Assembly (NCBI GenBank): GCA_025330725.1
Contig: JAIWND010000044.1
Coordinates: forward strand, 124,001 to 188,000
Length of the DNA: 64,000 nucleotides
Source of the DNA: Chlamydoabsidia padenii
Lineage: Eukaryota > Mucoromycota > Mucoromycetes > Mucorales > Cunninghamellaceae
Reading direction: 5' to 3'
Below, piece after piece: positions 10,929 through 21,230 of this stretch (positions are counted from its first letter, which is position 1; every line of letters starts with the position of its first letter). Below the pieces are notes generated by a model that saw only the letters and a program-made list of their open reading frames with translations, was not told the DNA's origin and did not search any database. Made by a program: the position numbers and the translations under genes.

Positions 10929-11739
10929 TGCTGAGATGATAAAATATATAACTAAAAAGAAGAAGAAAGAGAGAGAGAGAGGGAAGGATTCTTTAAAATG
11001 TAAACTAGTTGAAGGGTGGCAAGAGAATACACTCTTGAGAGTGGGGAGGGGGGGGGGAGTGAAAGAGGGAAGAAGAAAAAAAGGGACGGGGGGTGGAGAG
11101 AAAAAACAAGGGAACGAGTTTCACGAAACCTCGTAGTCTATACCAAACATATCGGAGCTCAAATATCGGCATTTCAATTTAATCTACCCTTCTCGTCGTG
11201 ACTGTACCAAATTCTCTCTTTGAGAGACCAAGATAAACAGCTAGAAAGATGGTGGCTGTTTTCTGTATTCAACAATCCACTCTTTCCCCATCTCCACCCT
11301 CAAAAGCTATTTTAAACGGTTCTCCAGTCCAGCTACACATTGAAAAAAAAAATGTTTTCAGAATCCGCCGTTTTTGATTGGTTACAAGTAAACTCCCGAA
11401 AGGCGGGACAAACGGGCGGACAGGGTAGGGGGATTTGCAAAGGGCACGTGGGGATTGCGCACGTAGATTTTTTCAAAGATTATAGGATTTGAAAAGGGAA
11501 AAAATGTAAATCCCGGTGTAAAATGAACATGGTTATTAGAACAAGTCGTAATCTTTACTAATATATCAGGGGCACACCCATCCGCAAACGATAAACAATC
11601 AGAACAGAAATGTAGTCAATGAACCAAAAATTGAGTTCACACGCTTGTCGGCATTGAACTCGACTCCTTAAATGTGTCATGTTCCAGATTTTGATGGTGG
11701 TTATTTATTATCTTCTTTCTTTCTTTCTTTCTTTCTTTT
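10929..11739. other. intergenic region with purine-rich tract
   Basis: 5' flank of the carrier gene. The plus-strand frames at 10903-11201 translate GA-rich, low-complexity sequence (11041-11100 is almost pure purine with a run of nine G) and are not genes. A (TTTC)n tract at 11717-11740 marks the edge of the next transposon-derived segment. I see nothing else. Confidence 0.4.
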
Positions 11740-12967
11740 TATTCTTTACAATGATTGATCAGTTTTTATCTTTCGGATAATACACTGTATTTGGCTCTAC
11801 CCTGGTCGATGATATATCCACTTTTATCAAATCCTGTCGCAAGAGCAACCTTGGAAGGAAATGAATCAGATGAGGACGACGATGCTGTTCATGTTGCTCT
11901 TGATATCATGACGACCATTTCATCCACTCTAGAAAAAGAAGAAGAGAACAATGCACGGCATGATTACAACACCGCTGTACTATCAGCATTCAACGCATTA
12001 AATCAACCTGACAAGGATCAAAGTAAGCAAATTCCGATGGCTAAATGCAGTTAGAGCGGTGTTTTAACAATTGCAAATGCTGTGAAACTGGTCGGGGCGA
12101 TTCTGCAATGTACCGGGTATGGGAGATACTGACGAGAGGTTATGCCACAAACTTCTGCTGATATTCTTCATTTGTTGCATCTTAACATCTATGGTCTCTA
12201 CTGCGCCATAAAGCAAATCCTTCGCCGTGACATCTTTTTTTTTTCCGGCGAACAAAAGATCAAAATTGCATCCATGGTGGTTGGTAAATCTATGAATGAA
12301 GAAGCCCGATTCGCTCTTTTTGGTGAATTCTTTGATATGGTGAAAGTTAACACTATGTGCAAAAAAAGGAAGATGGAATTGGACAATAAATTTATCATCC
12401 CGTCTGGTGGTTTTGTTCACATTCAAGCCAAAGGATGCAAACCTCCATCATCCTCGAATCAAGAACAGCAAACTCAATCGGCCAAAGACACTCAAAAATC
12501 TTCCCAAAGTGATAAAAACCTTCACTGGAACACCATTGCCGACCTCAAGAAGAAAACAACGCAACTTTGTGCGGATACCAAAGAAGTCAATAAGCCTATA
12601 TCAAACAACATGACAGACGGTGTCACAACACGACCTTATTCTGTATTTACTTTGGCAAATTATAATAATGCACAAGAAAACTCGAATTGGTTCCAAGATA
12701 TTTCAACTGGTTGCATTTGGTGTAATCGCTCGTGGTAACAAATCACAATGTGATGGGACTTGTCAAAAAAAAACGAAACCAAGCGAAATCCACCTCCACA
12801 TGCAATCAATCCTATCACTGTTTGGCAAAGATTCTACTATTGACAACAGCGATCTCAACCAACCACTACAAAAGTTGGCAAATTCCCTAGCAAGTGCGAT
12901 CTCTTTGGCCAATGAATCAATTATGTCAAGTGATTACAAAGAAGAGGTTTTATTTATTATATATTAG
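11740..12967 (+). pseudogene. Fanzor-family N-terminal region, relic C (no RuvC domain)
   Basis: The first about 355 bp duplicate, in inverted orientation, the segment at 2477-2870 and encode the same acidic module (DEDDDAVHVALDIMTT) up to a TAG at about 12052-12054. The reading frame resumes after the stop as GVLTIANAVKLVGAILQCTGYGRY, which matches CNAVLQSTGYGRY of relic A. Next come LHLLHLNIYGLY, CKKRKMELDNKFIIPSGGFVHIQ and DLKKKTTQLCADTKEVNKPI, each alignable with relic A in the same order. A second in-frame stop follows GYGRY. The alignable part ends before the RuvC domain, and the rest (to 12967) is unrecognised. It lies 3' to the Zds1-like gene, which ends 43 bp away on the other strand. 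Confidence 0.65.
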
Positions 12968-13009
12968 TTTAATAGTATAGTATAGTGTAATGTAGAGAGA
13001 GAGGGTTTA

Positions 13010-14430
13010 TCATTTATAATAACTAAGAGGAAGATCATCATCTTCTTCCTTTCTTGGTGAGTCGTCAAAATGGGCATGGAATTTAGATGGTGTGTTTGAA
13101 GTGGATAAAATGATAGGTGATTGTTTATGATTTCCTATAGTTTTTAATTGGTGATGATGCTGTAATTGGTGAGATGGTGTGTTAATAACCGACAGATACC
13201 AAAACATCAAATTAGAGATTGCCACTTGATGATGTAAAGGCCGCCGAGGATTTGCTAATTTATGATGAGACAAACGATAAATCGCACGTTCTACATGAAT
13301 CGGAAGTCTCGGCCCATCAAGTGATAATAATAGTTGTTGTGGCTGGTTGTCATGTTGGTGCTTGTGATTGTTGGTGACGGTGGATTTGGTACGCGAGAAG
13401 AGTGAGACTAGACTTGATTTCTTTAACCCTTCATCTTCCCGACGTAAAGAGATGTGTTTCTTGTTATCGCTAAAAAACCCACCAAACCATGATTTTCGAT
13501 GACGTTCGGGTATTGGGCTGGACGAAAGAGTTGTATCTTTTATTGGTATTGTGCGTTGCAGAGTGGTATTTTTATGCAATGGTGGTGTCTGTCGATGGTC
13601 AAGTGGAGGTAAAATATGTGATTCGGCATCGTGCACACGAGAGAGAATACCAGAACCATCCTCCAGAATACTAGCGCTTCCTAAATCAATCCATTCATTC
13701 ATGCTGACGGGTCGATCATACAATCGAACAGGTTCCTTGATCGCGGTTTGTTGCTGTACGTGATCCCCATGCCGACTGGATGTCAATTTCCTGCTTCTTC
13801 CCCGTGCTGAGAATGCTGACCGACGTAGTAATGAGCCATTATTTCCTCCTGCCAACACTCGAGAAGTATCTTGAGCAGACGAGTGTCGATCGAATTCAAG
13901 TGTTGTTTCTTTTAATTATTCATAAAATAAAATAAAATAAAATCAGTCGATCAGTTAGTTTATGTATCATTTTAAATACAACAGTTATACCTTCATCATC
14001 AGAGGGCATATGGATTTGTGATAATACCGATGATTTTCGTCGAAGAGTGGTCCTAATGTTAGATCCATTGGATTCAAGCCATTTTGTAAATTCGCTCGGG
14101 GCTATTTCTGGATGTCGGTCTGCAGGAACCCTAATACACACACACACAAAGGTAAGTATACAACATTAAAACACGGCTTCTTTTCGATACCTACCATAAC
14201 AAGGGCGATACAATGTTAGTATCGTCGTTATTAAAAGAAGAGGCATTTTGGTTTATATTAATAGGTTTCATTGAAGCATCATTCTTGTCTTTAGGATCGT
14301 TCGTATTGTACTTGTAAAGTTCGTCCATCCAGTCTATAAACCCATCAGTCGTCGATAATGGGGGAAGGATAAAATTGTTTTGCATCGAAATACCAGACGA
14401 ATAAGTATCAAGTATATTCGAGTCAGGCAT
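13010..14430 (-). CDS. Zds1-like protein (Zds C-terminal domain)
   Basis: Three exons (minus): 14430-14195, 14130-13991, 13908-13010; 424 residues. The diagnostic part is near the C-terminus: LPIHVERAIYRLSHHKLANP followed by HHQVAISNLMFWYLSVIN, the conserved Zds C-terminal domain. In yeast, Zds1/Zds2 bind and regulate PP2A-Cdc55 and influence mitotic exit and polarity; that role is inferred for this gene. The rest is low in complexity and basic, with His- and Ser-rich stretches. I start at the ATG at 14430 (MPDSNILDTYSS). An upstream ATG at 14499 would add residues encoded by a TTTC-rich leader that look like untranslated sequence. Shorter than yeast Zds1 (over 900 residues). Confidence 0.8.
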
Positions 14431-15285
14431 TATTGACCCAAATAGTATTAAAGAAAGGAAGAAAGAAAGAAAAAGGGACCCAGCGTTATTTCCTTTCATT
14501 GGGTTTCACCAACAAAATTTAGTGCTGAATTTGAAACCCGAGCTTGAGAGATTTATCCGGCAGCAGCCAATCAATTTTCTTTTTACATTTGCATAAGAGT
14601 TGTTTTCATGAACCACTGTTTTGTTTGAATCGTCGTTATGATATGCAATGTGATCCCTGAGCGGGAGCTGAAATACCCCCCCCCCCCTCTTTTATTTTGA
14701 ATTGTTCTTCGTTTTTCTAAAAGTGAGTTTTCGGAACCTAGCTCAAGACGGGATCAAAAAGTTTTGTTGATCGTCGTACAACCCCACAGACCCATATCAG
14801 AAACCCTAAATGTTTCGCATGAACTTTTTTTTTTTTTTAATACAAAAGATAAAGAGGATAATATGATAGTGAAAGAGAAGAAAAACTCTTTCTATTCTGC
14901 ATCGGAAAAGAAGGAATCATTTTTGGATTAAGGGGTAAAGTTTACATGCAAAACATGCTAGATTGTGACAGAATACCAAAACAAGTCATATCACCCTTGA
15001 GAACAGGAGAGAGAGAGAGAAAGCTGATTCACCATTAGAAATCATCATCATCCCCCCTCTCCTTGAAAGAAATTTACAAAACACCAAAGGTACTTTTTGA
15101 TTGTTGGGTGGAAGACTGCCAGGAACCCATAAATTGGGGAGTCGGAGATTGGATTATGAGTTGTCAGATAAAAAAAAAAAAGTTTTAAATCAAAAAAACC
15201 CTTTTCTTTTCTTCTTTTATTTCATTTCCATTCATACTTATTTTTATTTTATTTTTGTAAATATAAATTATATCAATCATTCATT
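14431..15285. promoter_or_regulatory. divergent intergenic region between the Zds1-like gene and the elongase
   Basis: 855 bp shared by two divergently transcribed genes. It holds homopolymer runs (C10 near 14676, T12 near 14827) and a T/C-rich leader before the elongase ATG. The short frame at 15101-15304 is not convincing. No specific binding site could be assigned. Confidence 0.35.
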
Positions 15286-16196
15286 ATGGATCCTGATACA
15301 TTGACTGTTATTCCTGGTGTGCCATTCCCGGAATACTATGAACTCTTTATGAATTGGAAAACTCCATTGATCATAGCCACCATTTATGCTGTCTCTGTCC
15401 ACCTATTGAATCCTTCTCAAACCAAGGCCAAGGTATCCCGAGTAGAAGCCAAGAATCAAGGATCTGGTACTGCCTCCAAATCAAGCGGTTTGATGACTGC
15501 CTTTGTCTTTGCTCACAATCTCTCTCTGGCCATCTATTCCATGCTTACTTTTTACAACATGGTCCAATACATGCACAAGTTATATAACCGAGGACAATCC
15601 ATTCATGATGCTGTAAGTACGGAAAATGAAAAACAAAACCATTCGTTGGGGTGCGGAAGTCTAATTATTATTTTTATGGGTTGTAGTATTGTGATAAGGA
15701 TGGATTTTTATGGGATAATGCATTGGGATACTGGGGATACTTGTTTTACTTGTCTAAATTCTATGAAGTGATTGATACCATGATTATTCTCTTAAAAGGT
15801 CGTCGGTCTTCCTTGTTACAAACCTATCATCATGCTGGTGCCATGATCACAATGTGGGCGGGGATCCGGTATCGCGCTCAACCCATTTGGATCTTTGTTG
15901 TCTTCAATTCCCTTGTGCATTCCATCATGTATCTATATTACGCCATGACTTCGGTGGGTATCCATGTGCCTGGTAAACGATATATTACTTCCATTCAAAT
16001 CTCTCAATTTTTGGTTGGCATGACGGCGGCTACTTCTTACTTGTTTATTGATAACTGTTTGGTCACCCAGGGTCAAAAGTTTGCTGTTTTGCTTAACGTT
16101 CTTTATCTCTTGCCCCTCACTTACCTTTTCTTGGATTTTGCTCGTCGTACTTACGGTAAGCGCCGTGCTGCTGCCGTCGCCAAGAAATCTTCTTAG
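15286..16196 (+). CDS. very-long-chain fatty acid elongase (ELO family 3-ketoacyl-CoA synthase)
   Basis: Predicted ER membrane condensing enzyme that extends fatty acyl-CoA with malonyl-CoA. Two exons, 15286-15612 and 15687-16196, give 278 residues, typical for the family. The ELO histidine box is present as TYHHAG (in LLQTYHHAGAMITMW), preceded by the conserved KFYEVIDTMIILLKGRR. Several hydrophobic segments (LIIATIYAVSVHLL, NLSLAIYSMLTFYNM, IWIFVVFNSLVHSIMYLYY and others) fit the multi-pass topology. The C-terminus is lysine-rich (AAAVAKKSS), compatible with ER retention. Acyl-chain specificity cannot be read from the sequence. Confidence 0.93.
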
Positions 16197-16812
16197 ATCA
16201 CTATTCTCTTCCTTCATATGTATCTCATTATTTTTATATCTTTGAACTCTCTTCTTCTTTTTTTTTTACCTACATTTGTATTATTTAAATAAAACTATAT
16301 CTCAACTCCCATGGTTGAAAAAGGAGGGTCTTTGGTCAAGTGATATTCAAGGAGTATCCCATGAATGATAGGAGTCTACAACTTCCTTTTTTAGGATCGG
16401 CGCTTTAAAAAATTCAATGCGTCTTTGTGTTGATAAAAGACGACTTGAATGTATAAGAATACTCTTGTCTCACTAAAGTAGAAAGAAACAGATCGTACCT
16501 CTGGTTTGGTGTCAACATGGTTTGAACAGATAATGCATGATGTATCTTCATTCGTCAAGGAAGAAAAGAAACCTGGTTTCGCTTATTTTCGTTTCCCGCA
16601 TTCGCATTTCAATTACCGCCCGTTTGATTTGGTTCACCCTCCTTCATTTTTTTCCATCTTTCCTTTTTTTTTTTCATCACATATCGTTTGGAAGGTAAAA
16701 AATAAAAAGGAAACGGAAAAGACTAGACAAATGGATTGATAGATGGATGATTATCGAAATGGATGGATGTATGGATGGATGACCTTTTATTTTTTGTTTT
16801 ATCTTTTTAGCC

Positions 16813-17328
16813 ATGGTCCAAAGAGTTACTTACCGCCGTCGTCTATCTTACAACACTCGATCCAACCGTGTCAAGATCGTCAAGACCCCTGGTAAGATAT
16901 CCTAGACGATAATATCAGTAAACTAGACAATATTATTGACACTCGATTTAAAATGGCACCTCTCACTTGACAAGATGGAAACTAAATTATTCGTCTTTTT
17001 TTGATTAGGTGCTAAGTTGGTCTACCAATACCAAAAGAAGCCTGTCAAGGCTCCTCGTTGCGGTGACTGTGGCAACAACTTGGCTGGGGTAAAATTGAAT
17101 ACTAAAGTGGGAAAAAAAGAAGAAAAAAGAACTCACCTCTTTTGTTATTGTATATAGATCAAGGCTCTCCGTGCTCGTCAATTCCACAATGTATCCAAGA
17201 CCCAAAAGACTGTGAACCGTGCTTATGGTGGTTCTCGTTGTGGTCACTGTGTCCGTAGCCGTATTGTCCGTGCCTTTTTGATCGAAGAACAAAAGATCGT
17301 CAAACGGGTGCTCAAGGCTCAAAAATAA
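16813..17328 (+). CDS. RPL34: 60S ribosomal protein eL34
   Basis: Large-subunit ribosomal protein. Exons 16813-16891, 17009-17088 and 17158-17328 give 109 residues, beginning [19 protein letters not shown]; it carries the two zinc-ribbon-like CxxC pairs CGDC and CGHC. The introns are slightly longer than in neighbouring genes. A CTTTTTAG directly before the ATG, with a possible donor (GAAGGTAAAA) near 16695, suggests an additional intron in the 5' leader, common in ribosomal protein genes. The strong codon bias (CGT, AAG, GTC, ATC) fits high expression. Confidence 0.95.
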
Positions 17329-18021
17329 AAATAAAAACATTTTTACATACATATTACATCCCATTGTTGTTAAATAAATAAAAACTTACATATAAATAGT
17401 ATCACCTTTTTTATCTTGTGTCTTGAATGGGGGTGTTGTCTTTTTGTTGTATGCTTATTTGACACAATTAAAGAAGTAAGGATACTTGGCTAATCGTAAA
17501 CTTTATCGTATAAGCTGGATTTAAATGTCTTATCTACATGCATGATAGATACATATTACCCCTTCTTAAAGTCAGCCACTAAATATATATATATATATAT
17601 ATGTATATATTCAAATTAACACATTATTGAATACCATCATACTAATCAAAGATCAAAAGGTTTATATATACAGTATTATGATGTTTTATTACAATGATGG
17701 TATTACCATCCCCAATCCCACCACATAATTCAAAAAAATTACTACTATTACTATTACTATTACTAATCTAATATACATGTATTAATCCAATCGTCCTTTA
17801 TCTCGTTTGGTATCAAGTCAACCAACATTCATTAACCAATCCTATTTAGTTTAACTGCTTGTCTTGTAAAGCTAATCCATCCATAGCACCATTATCCTTG
17901 AAGTTGGTCATAATCCTACAGTCAATCAGTCTACTTGATCATACAGATTTTCCCCCTTCCAAGAGCACTCCATGCATTGTCGTCAGAGTTCCCTGTTGAT
18001 GATCACCTTTATCCCGTTGTA
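17329..18021. other. intergenic region with AT microsatellite and possible transposon tail
   Basis: 3' flank of eL34 with an (AT)n run at about 17583-17602 and repeated TACTATTAC units near 17741-17770. On the minus strand at about 17847-17912 an acceptor-like TAG is followed by an open stretch (MTNFKDNGAMDGLALQDKQLN and stop), which could be a last exon of the neighbouring transposase gene or chance. No other gene is supported. Confidence 0.3.
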
Positions 18022-19885
18022 TTAGTAAGATACGTCTTGCATACCCATAAAAGAAGAGTCGTCGACGAGAGATATGTCAATGGTTAAAACTAAGATCGCA
18101 ACAAGATGCTCCCCTACATGGATGAGTTTCCTATATAAACAATAGAAAAATTAAGGGAGAGAGAGAGAGAATTTTACAGACTACAAAAATGTCTTGCGCG
18201 ATGGATGATTTTACAACTGGGAAATATTGAATAGACCCATAGTGTGAGTTCCTGTGCAGAAAAAAGGTAAGGTTACAGGTATGCTGTCACATTTGCTTAA
18301 AAGACTTACCCAGGGGTTTGAATTCGTACAAGGTGTTTTTGTCGTCGGTCATCACCTGTCTCCTCCTTTTCGACCCCGAAAGTTAATCCATCCGTGGCTG
18401 TCAAGCGATCCACTTTGTACATGTCATTAGAATGGACATTCATTGTAAAACCAGAACTACCACTTCTCTGTAGACATGTGAATATGTTTTCAATGATCGA
18501 AGGGTCCAATTCATGCGACTTGATTTTCTTCATTTTTTGGGCAATTAAAATTTAAATCGTGCATGATCGACAGGAACTTTTTCCACATTATTGAGATGGT
18601 TGATAGTGGCCATGATTTCAACAACATTAGAAAGATTTTCACTGGGCTTGCGCTTCGACTTGGTCTGGGCAGCATATACACCGATTATACGCTCGAGGGA
18701 GCGATAAGAAATAGAGGGGAGAGGGCCCATACTTGAAATCAGCAGCTTTATGTGCCCAAGGTAATGCTGGGTAACAGTAAAAGATGAGAGTTTGATGGTG
18801 CCATGGGAAATCTGCGATCGTAAAAAGTTATGCCAATGACCAAAAGCTTTGTCCATCTTTTCCAAGTCTGACTGGGTGATGTTGTCCCATCTGGTGGCAA
18901 TCATTATTCCTTCAATAACGTGTGTGCAAGCAACGCGGGTTTCTTCATGTTCCAAATTCGGAATCACTACAGCAGGAAAGACATACGAAAGAAAATCAAG
19001 CCAATCAACCGCATGATAATGGGTGTTGGATTACATTACATCAGTCCAGTTGCTCAGAAATATTGATGGAATACTTCCCCGAGATTTTGGCATTATCGAT
19101 CCGATATCATCCATTGACAAATTACCTCGTAACTTGAACATCGAGCCTTTGTCGTCGAAGTTGTTATTCAAAAGACCAAATATGAGCTTGCTGTTTCCAT
19201 GGCCGAATAAGTGCATTTCGTCTAACCCCCAAAAAGTTGGTCCGTGGAAGGTGGGAAGAGATACAAAATGGGAGGTGTTCCTGAGACTTAATTGTCGTCT
19301 TGTGTGGGGATCATCAGTCCAGGAATCAACTATTCGCAATGCTGTTGTTTCCAATGACTTCTTGAAGTACATTCCCCGGCTGTTCAAACGTTCACCTTCA
19401 GTAATACATATACGGAATCCATGCTTGGCATTGTGTCCCATGTGAGCAGCGATGTCAGCAACAGCAGGAATATCATCGGTGGCCAAAACAAGGTGGACTT
19501 TTGCATGAATTATTAAATCGCCGACTTCGACGATCATTCCTTTTTCGGACAGTATTTTCAATTCATCAATAATGGGATCAAAAAAGGACCAAAGACTTGC
19601 TGGTTTGCGAGTTCCAGGTATGACACAAACTTGCATCAGGTTTTGTGATTGATAGCGCTCCCTTGGATGGATATTGTAATTTATCAGTTGAACCATAGTG
19701 GCAGTTAGTTGCCCCGTTTCATCGGTTTGAACCCATCAATGTAAAGGCCGTCCGCAACATCATTGGGGTTACTGAAGTAATCATCCTTCCTTGTATTTTT
19801 CTTTAAAAAAGGCCACGGCAACTTCACATGGCACTCCCATTTTCCTGCATGATATAGAACGTTCAATGATGCAATACTTTGACCT
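18022..19885 (-). mobile_element. Tnp2-type (Transposase_21, CACTA-like) DNA transposon relic
   Basis: Minus-strand pieces in order: DVADGLYIDGFKPMKRGN (about 19720); NLMQVCVIPGTRKPASLWSF and HLVLATDDIPAVADIAAHMGH, with GFRIC; LDEMHLFGHGNSKLIFGLL (19031-19696); a helical stretch (18545-18967); and MKKIKSHELDPS... (18310-18533), which splices through exons 18251-18178 (NSHYGSIQYFPVV) and about 18113-18022. The 'DG..K', 'IPGTRKP', 'TDDIPAVA...GHN' and 'DEMH' blocks are the hallmarks of Tnp2-like transposases. Stops and frame changes between blocks, and a missing N-terminus, show that it is defective. Its 5' side abuts Fanzor relic B, head to head, near 19870-19900. Confidence 0.72.
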
Positions 19886-20985
19886 ATGGGGGATAGACCC
19901 TGGGTAACTGAAGTGTTTGTTGCGTCTAATTCTTCTGACCCTGATGCATATACCTTGGAAACTGATATGATTGATGAACCAATCTTGGCCACTCGTGAAG
20001 ACAAACGCCACCAGGTCCTAAAATTCAGTGCAGCTGAATTTTACTGCTCGGCAGGGTATAGCAAGACCACCACAAAGATGAAGAACTGGAAAGACTTGCA
20101 TGGAATCAGTACCATCGAAAGCACCATGGGGTCACCTTAAACTGCATCAATCGCACGTATAAAAGAATACATTGTTAACAAGATGATATCATTGGACAGA
20201 CTTCTTTTGTTCTATAATGATGATTTCCAAAAAGTTCGGTTCTTCAATGACCGTGGCAAACAAAAGACTACCCGAAAAACTGGTGCAAATCTTTGTTGCT
20301 GGTGGACACAAGTATGAACGTCTTTCTGACAGAGGCAATAGTTGTTTCGTGCACCGGCAGTGATCGAAGAACGATGGTAGCTGAAAGAAACGACGGCATC
20401 AATTCGGCAAATTTTCCCAAGGAATACCTTCCATACAGTAAGCGAATTTGTCTGAAAATGTTTGTTGAAAAGAGTGATACATAGTATAACTTTTTAGTTT
20501 GTTTTTCTTGGGAGTGCTGTGTAGACCAAAACACGTAAATGGAAAAAACATCCCTTTGAAGAATCAAACAAGATCACATTACTGTGTGTCGGTGACGGAA
20601 GTTCGATCGAAGATCTTCCCGTGAAAAACCGCGCGGTCTAGTAAAGGTATTCCGGAAAGCTACAAAGTTGGCACAAAGACAACACTTAATGTTTGTGGTG
20701 GATGTGAACGAACAGTATACATCGAAGGTGTGCTCGAGATGTGGAAAACGATCATTGGATAATGTACGTGTTGGTGACAATAGGCGGTCAAAATTGCATA
20801 GTGTTGTAAGCTGCAATGCTTGCCACATTTTATGGTAACGAGACGTCAATGCCTCCAGAAACATTCCGTCATTGGTCTTATTTGAAATCTGTGGGTTGGT
20901 ACCGAATGTCTTCACACGTGGATATGTACAAACACCCAAAGAAAATAATCCGGGTAGTAAAACCCCGTCTGACGCATAAACCGCA
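19886..20985 (+). pseudogene. Fanzor relic B (RuvC and zinc-ribbon portion)
   Basis: The plus strand reads, with at least three frame changes: LKFSAAEFYCSAGYSK (about 20020-20080); a helical block with RLLLFYNDDFQKVRFFNDRGKQ (about 20200-20280); TLLCVGDGSSIEDLP near 20577-20622; then, in a single frame from about 20632, RKATKLAQRQHLMFVVDVNE followed by YTSKVCSRCGKRSLDNV, CNACHILW, a TAA stop and RDVNASRNI. This is the usual order of the C-terminal half of Fanzor-type TnpB homologues (zinc ribbon CxxC...CxxC, then RuvC-III RDxNA). The stop replaces the residue before the conserved Arg-Asp, where family members I recall usually have Asn. The N-terminus is missing where the Tnp2 relic begins. 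Not functional as read. Confidence 0.75.
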
Positions 20986-21230
20986 AGTGGCACCTCCTTC
21001 TCTTTTCCTTTTCAAACCTTTCTATCTATCTTATAGTGATTGGACTTTTGTCTGGTTTATTTGTATAAAACTGGTCAAGTCGATAATTTTAAATCCCAAT
21101 CAAAGCAGCGGCTTAACACACTGTAATCCACTCCAACATATTATATATAAGAAAGGCGTAATGATGATGATGATGATGCTTTTTATTCATAAAAGGTTGT
21201 ATTCAAACAAAAAAGCTATATACTATTCAA

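Noticed and set aside
10903..11201. Two overlapping plus-strand ORFs
   Set aside because: They arise from a purine-only tract (GGGAGGGGG, GAAGAAAAAAAG) giving Gly/Lys/Arg/Glu runs; they are antisense to the carrier gene start.
15286..16196. Grouping of elongase, acyl-CoA synthetase and Ppo oxygenase as a lipid gene cluster
   Set aside because: They are separated by tens of kilobases and unrelated genes; no shared regulation is visible.
15933..16217. Minus-strand ORF antisense to the elongase
   Set aside because: Shadow of a strongly conserved gene on the other strand.
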